NCBI GenBank assembly: GCA_977006965.1
Contig: OZ345357.1
Span: forward strand, 930,001-994,000
Direction of reading: 5' to 3'
Length of the DNA stretch: 64,000 nt
Source: Phymatolithon calcareum
Taxonomy: Eukaryota; Rhodophyta; Florideophyceae; Hapalidiales
The translations under genes were made by a program, and so were the position numbers. Of this stretch, positions 62,804-64,000 are shown piece by piece. Below the pieces are notes generated by a model. The model saw nothing but the letters and a program-made list of their open reading frames with translations, was not told the origin of the DNA and searched no databases. Each line of letters begins with the position of its first letter. Within the stretch, counting starts at the first letter, position 1.

Positions 62804-64000
62804 AAGGGACCTATCTATATCTCCTGCAATAAGGAGGTGCAGGTTACAACAGAACTCTTCATCCGCCATGCAAAAACGCTCACAATACGAGAATTGGTGT
62901 GGCAGGTTGCAAATCAAGAGGTTAACGAGCCTCTACTTGGACGACCAATACTCGAAGCACTTGGACTGGACACAAAAGCCGTCCTGGAAGCAGCATGTGA
63001 TCGATATGAAGGTGTTAAGCAGTATCGTGAAGGATCTATTGCTAGAATCATGTCAGATGGGGCATATCATTCCGACAAGGCCGCTTCTGATTACGATGAC
63101 GGATCTGACAGTGATAAAGACTGGTTAGACTTGGGTATTGATACCAAGAAGGAGATGGACGAAGCTCTGGCCAAACTGGAGACTAAAGCAGGGGAAGAAG
63201 GGCTGTCAAAACCGGGACAGGAGACGTTAAGCGAGATGCTAGAAACGTATCGAGATGTTTTCCGATTACGCCGTGGAAATGAGCCGCATGCTAAGGTCGA
63301 GCCGATGAAAGTCGTATTGAAGCCCGGCACCACACCAGTGATATGCAAGCAGAGGCGATACACAGCCGATCAACGCGATTTCATGTTCAAGTATATGTCC
63401 AAGCTAGAGGAGTATGGGTATATTGCGCCTAACTCAAACGCCACGTGGGCCGCAGCACCACTGTTGGTACCCAAAGCACCACCAGCAAATTATCGAATGA
63501 CGTTCGATTTAACCCCGGCGAATGCAAGGACTGTACCTGTGTCATGGCCAATGCCGAATATTTATGCAGAACTCATGGATGTCGCTGGGAGCAAGTTCTT
63601 TGCTACGATGGACTTTTTCAGCGGGTACTGGCAACTACCCCTGGACAAAGAAGGTCAGAATGCGCACAGTTTTCACACGCCATTTGGGATATTCAAGCCA
63701 TTACGGACATTACAAGGTGCGATGAACAGCGGAGCGAATTTTCAATCCCGAGTCGAACCGTGCTTTGTGAGCCTGCGAGAAATTTTGAAGGCTTGGCTTG
63801 ATGATTTTCTGTTTCACGCAAAAACAGAAGCAAGTCTTTTAAATGCATTGAAAGAATGTCTCAATATTTGCGAAGAGAGACAACTCAAAATCAGCGCGAG
63901 GAAATCTGTGCTATTCACCAAACAAGTACGTTGGTGTGGTCGAATGATTGATGAACATGGGATACAATGTGATCCTCGAAACTCAGTGGCCTCAAGGAGC
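62804..64000 (+). pseudogene. gypsy-3 protease end and reverse transcriptase (runs off window)
   Basis: The same frame as 62255-62803 is open from after the TAG to the window end, about 399 codons. It has EPLLGRPILEALGLD (protease end), VICKQRRYTADQRDF, ANYRMTFDLTPANART, DFFSGYWQLPLDKEGQ, GAMNSGANFQSRV and AWLDDFLFHAK, where the catalytic box is L-D-D. Only one stop separates it from the protease start. Confidence 0.85.

Overview
The window is eukaryotic nuclear DNA that is almost entirely transposable elements, with a few broken host genes between them. It holds Ty1/copia, chromodomain-bearing Ty3/gypsy, LINE, hAT and Mutator-like (MULE) elements plus several MITE-like families. The gypsy integrases share a lineage-typical core (IHFDFLYMG, W-S-D-Q-G-x-H-F-K-N, S-N-G-T-V-E-S) with a C-terminal chromodomain, and their reverse transcriptases have W-[IL]-D-D instead of Y-x-D-D. 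From memory of such families this points to an oomycete or another protist/algal lineage (a red alga is also possible). I cannot name the species. No tRNA, rRNA or CRISPR array was seen.

Layout. 1-1967: 3' end of a Ty3/gypsy element (gypsy-1) and its LTR. 1968-7709: decayed host-like sequence with two duplicated exon-like segments in opposite orientation, a decayed secretory gene and a phytochelatin-synthase-like pseudogene. 7710-16845: a 9.1 kb copia element (copia-1) with 392/408 bp LTRs and TSD CATTA, carrying a MULE, a solo LTR and an antisense ORF. 16846-26398: sparse region with a broken secreted-protein gene, a foldback, a minisatellite, a three-pass membrane protein and LINE scraps. 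26399-32660: a nearly pristine copia element (copia-2) with two 512 bp LTRs that I see differing only at the last-but-one base. It splits a secreted, glycoside-hydrolase-like gene (26157-26398 and 32661-33151). 33160-49130: LINE pieces, three internally deleted hAT elements and a second Ty3/gypsy element (gypsy-2, 38004-43443). 49131-51780: a decayed LINE with endonuclease and reverse transcriptase. 52205-54480: a MULE inside a MITE inside a dispersed repeat. 54481-61676: mostly unassigned, with a perfect-centred palindrome and another MITE. 61683-64000: 5' part of a third Ty3/gypsy element (gypsy-3), running off the window.

Most element borders here are fixed by target-site duplications, empty sites in paralogous repeats, or reading frames that close when the insert is ignored. 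The strongest observation is that two inverted hAT copies have exchanged their 8-bp target duplications. The 10.4 kb between them (37063-47513) therefore appears to be inverted relative to the ancestral order, and a LINE reading frame supports this across one restored junction. Other points worth attention are a copia primer-binding site matching the initiator-tRNA anticodon arm that also contains the polyprotein start codon, and a long antisense ORF between copia-1 pol and its 3' LTR.
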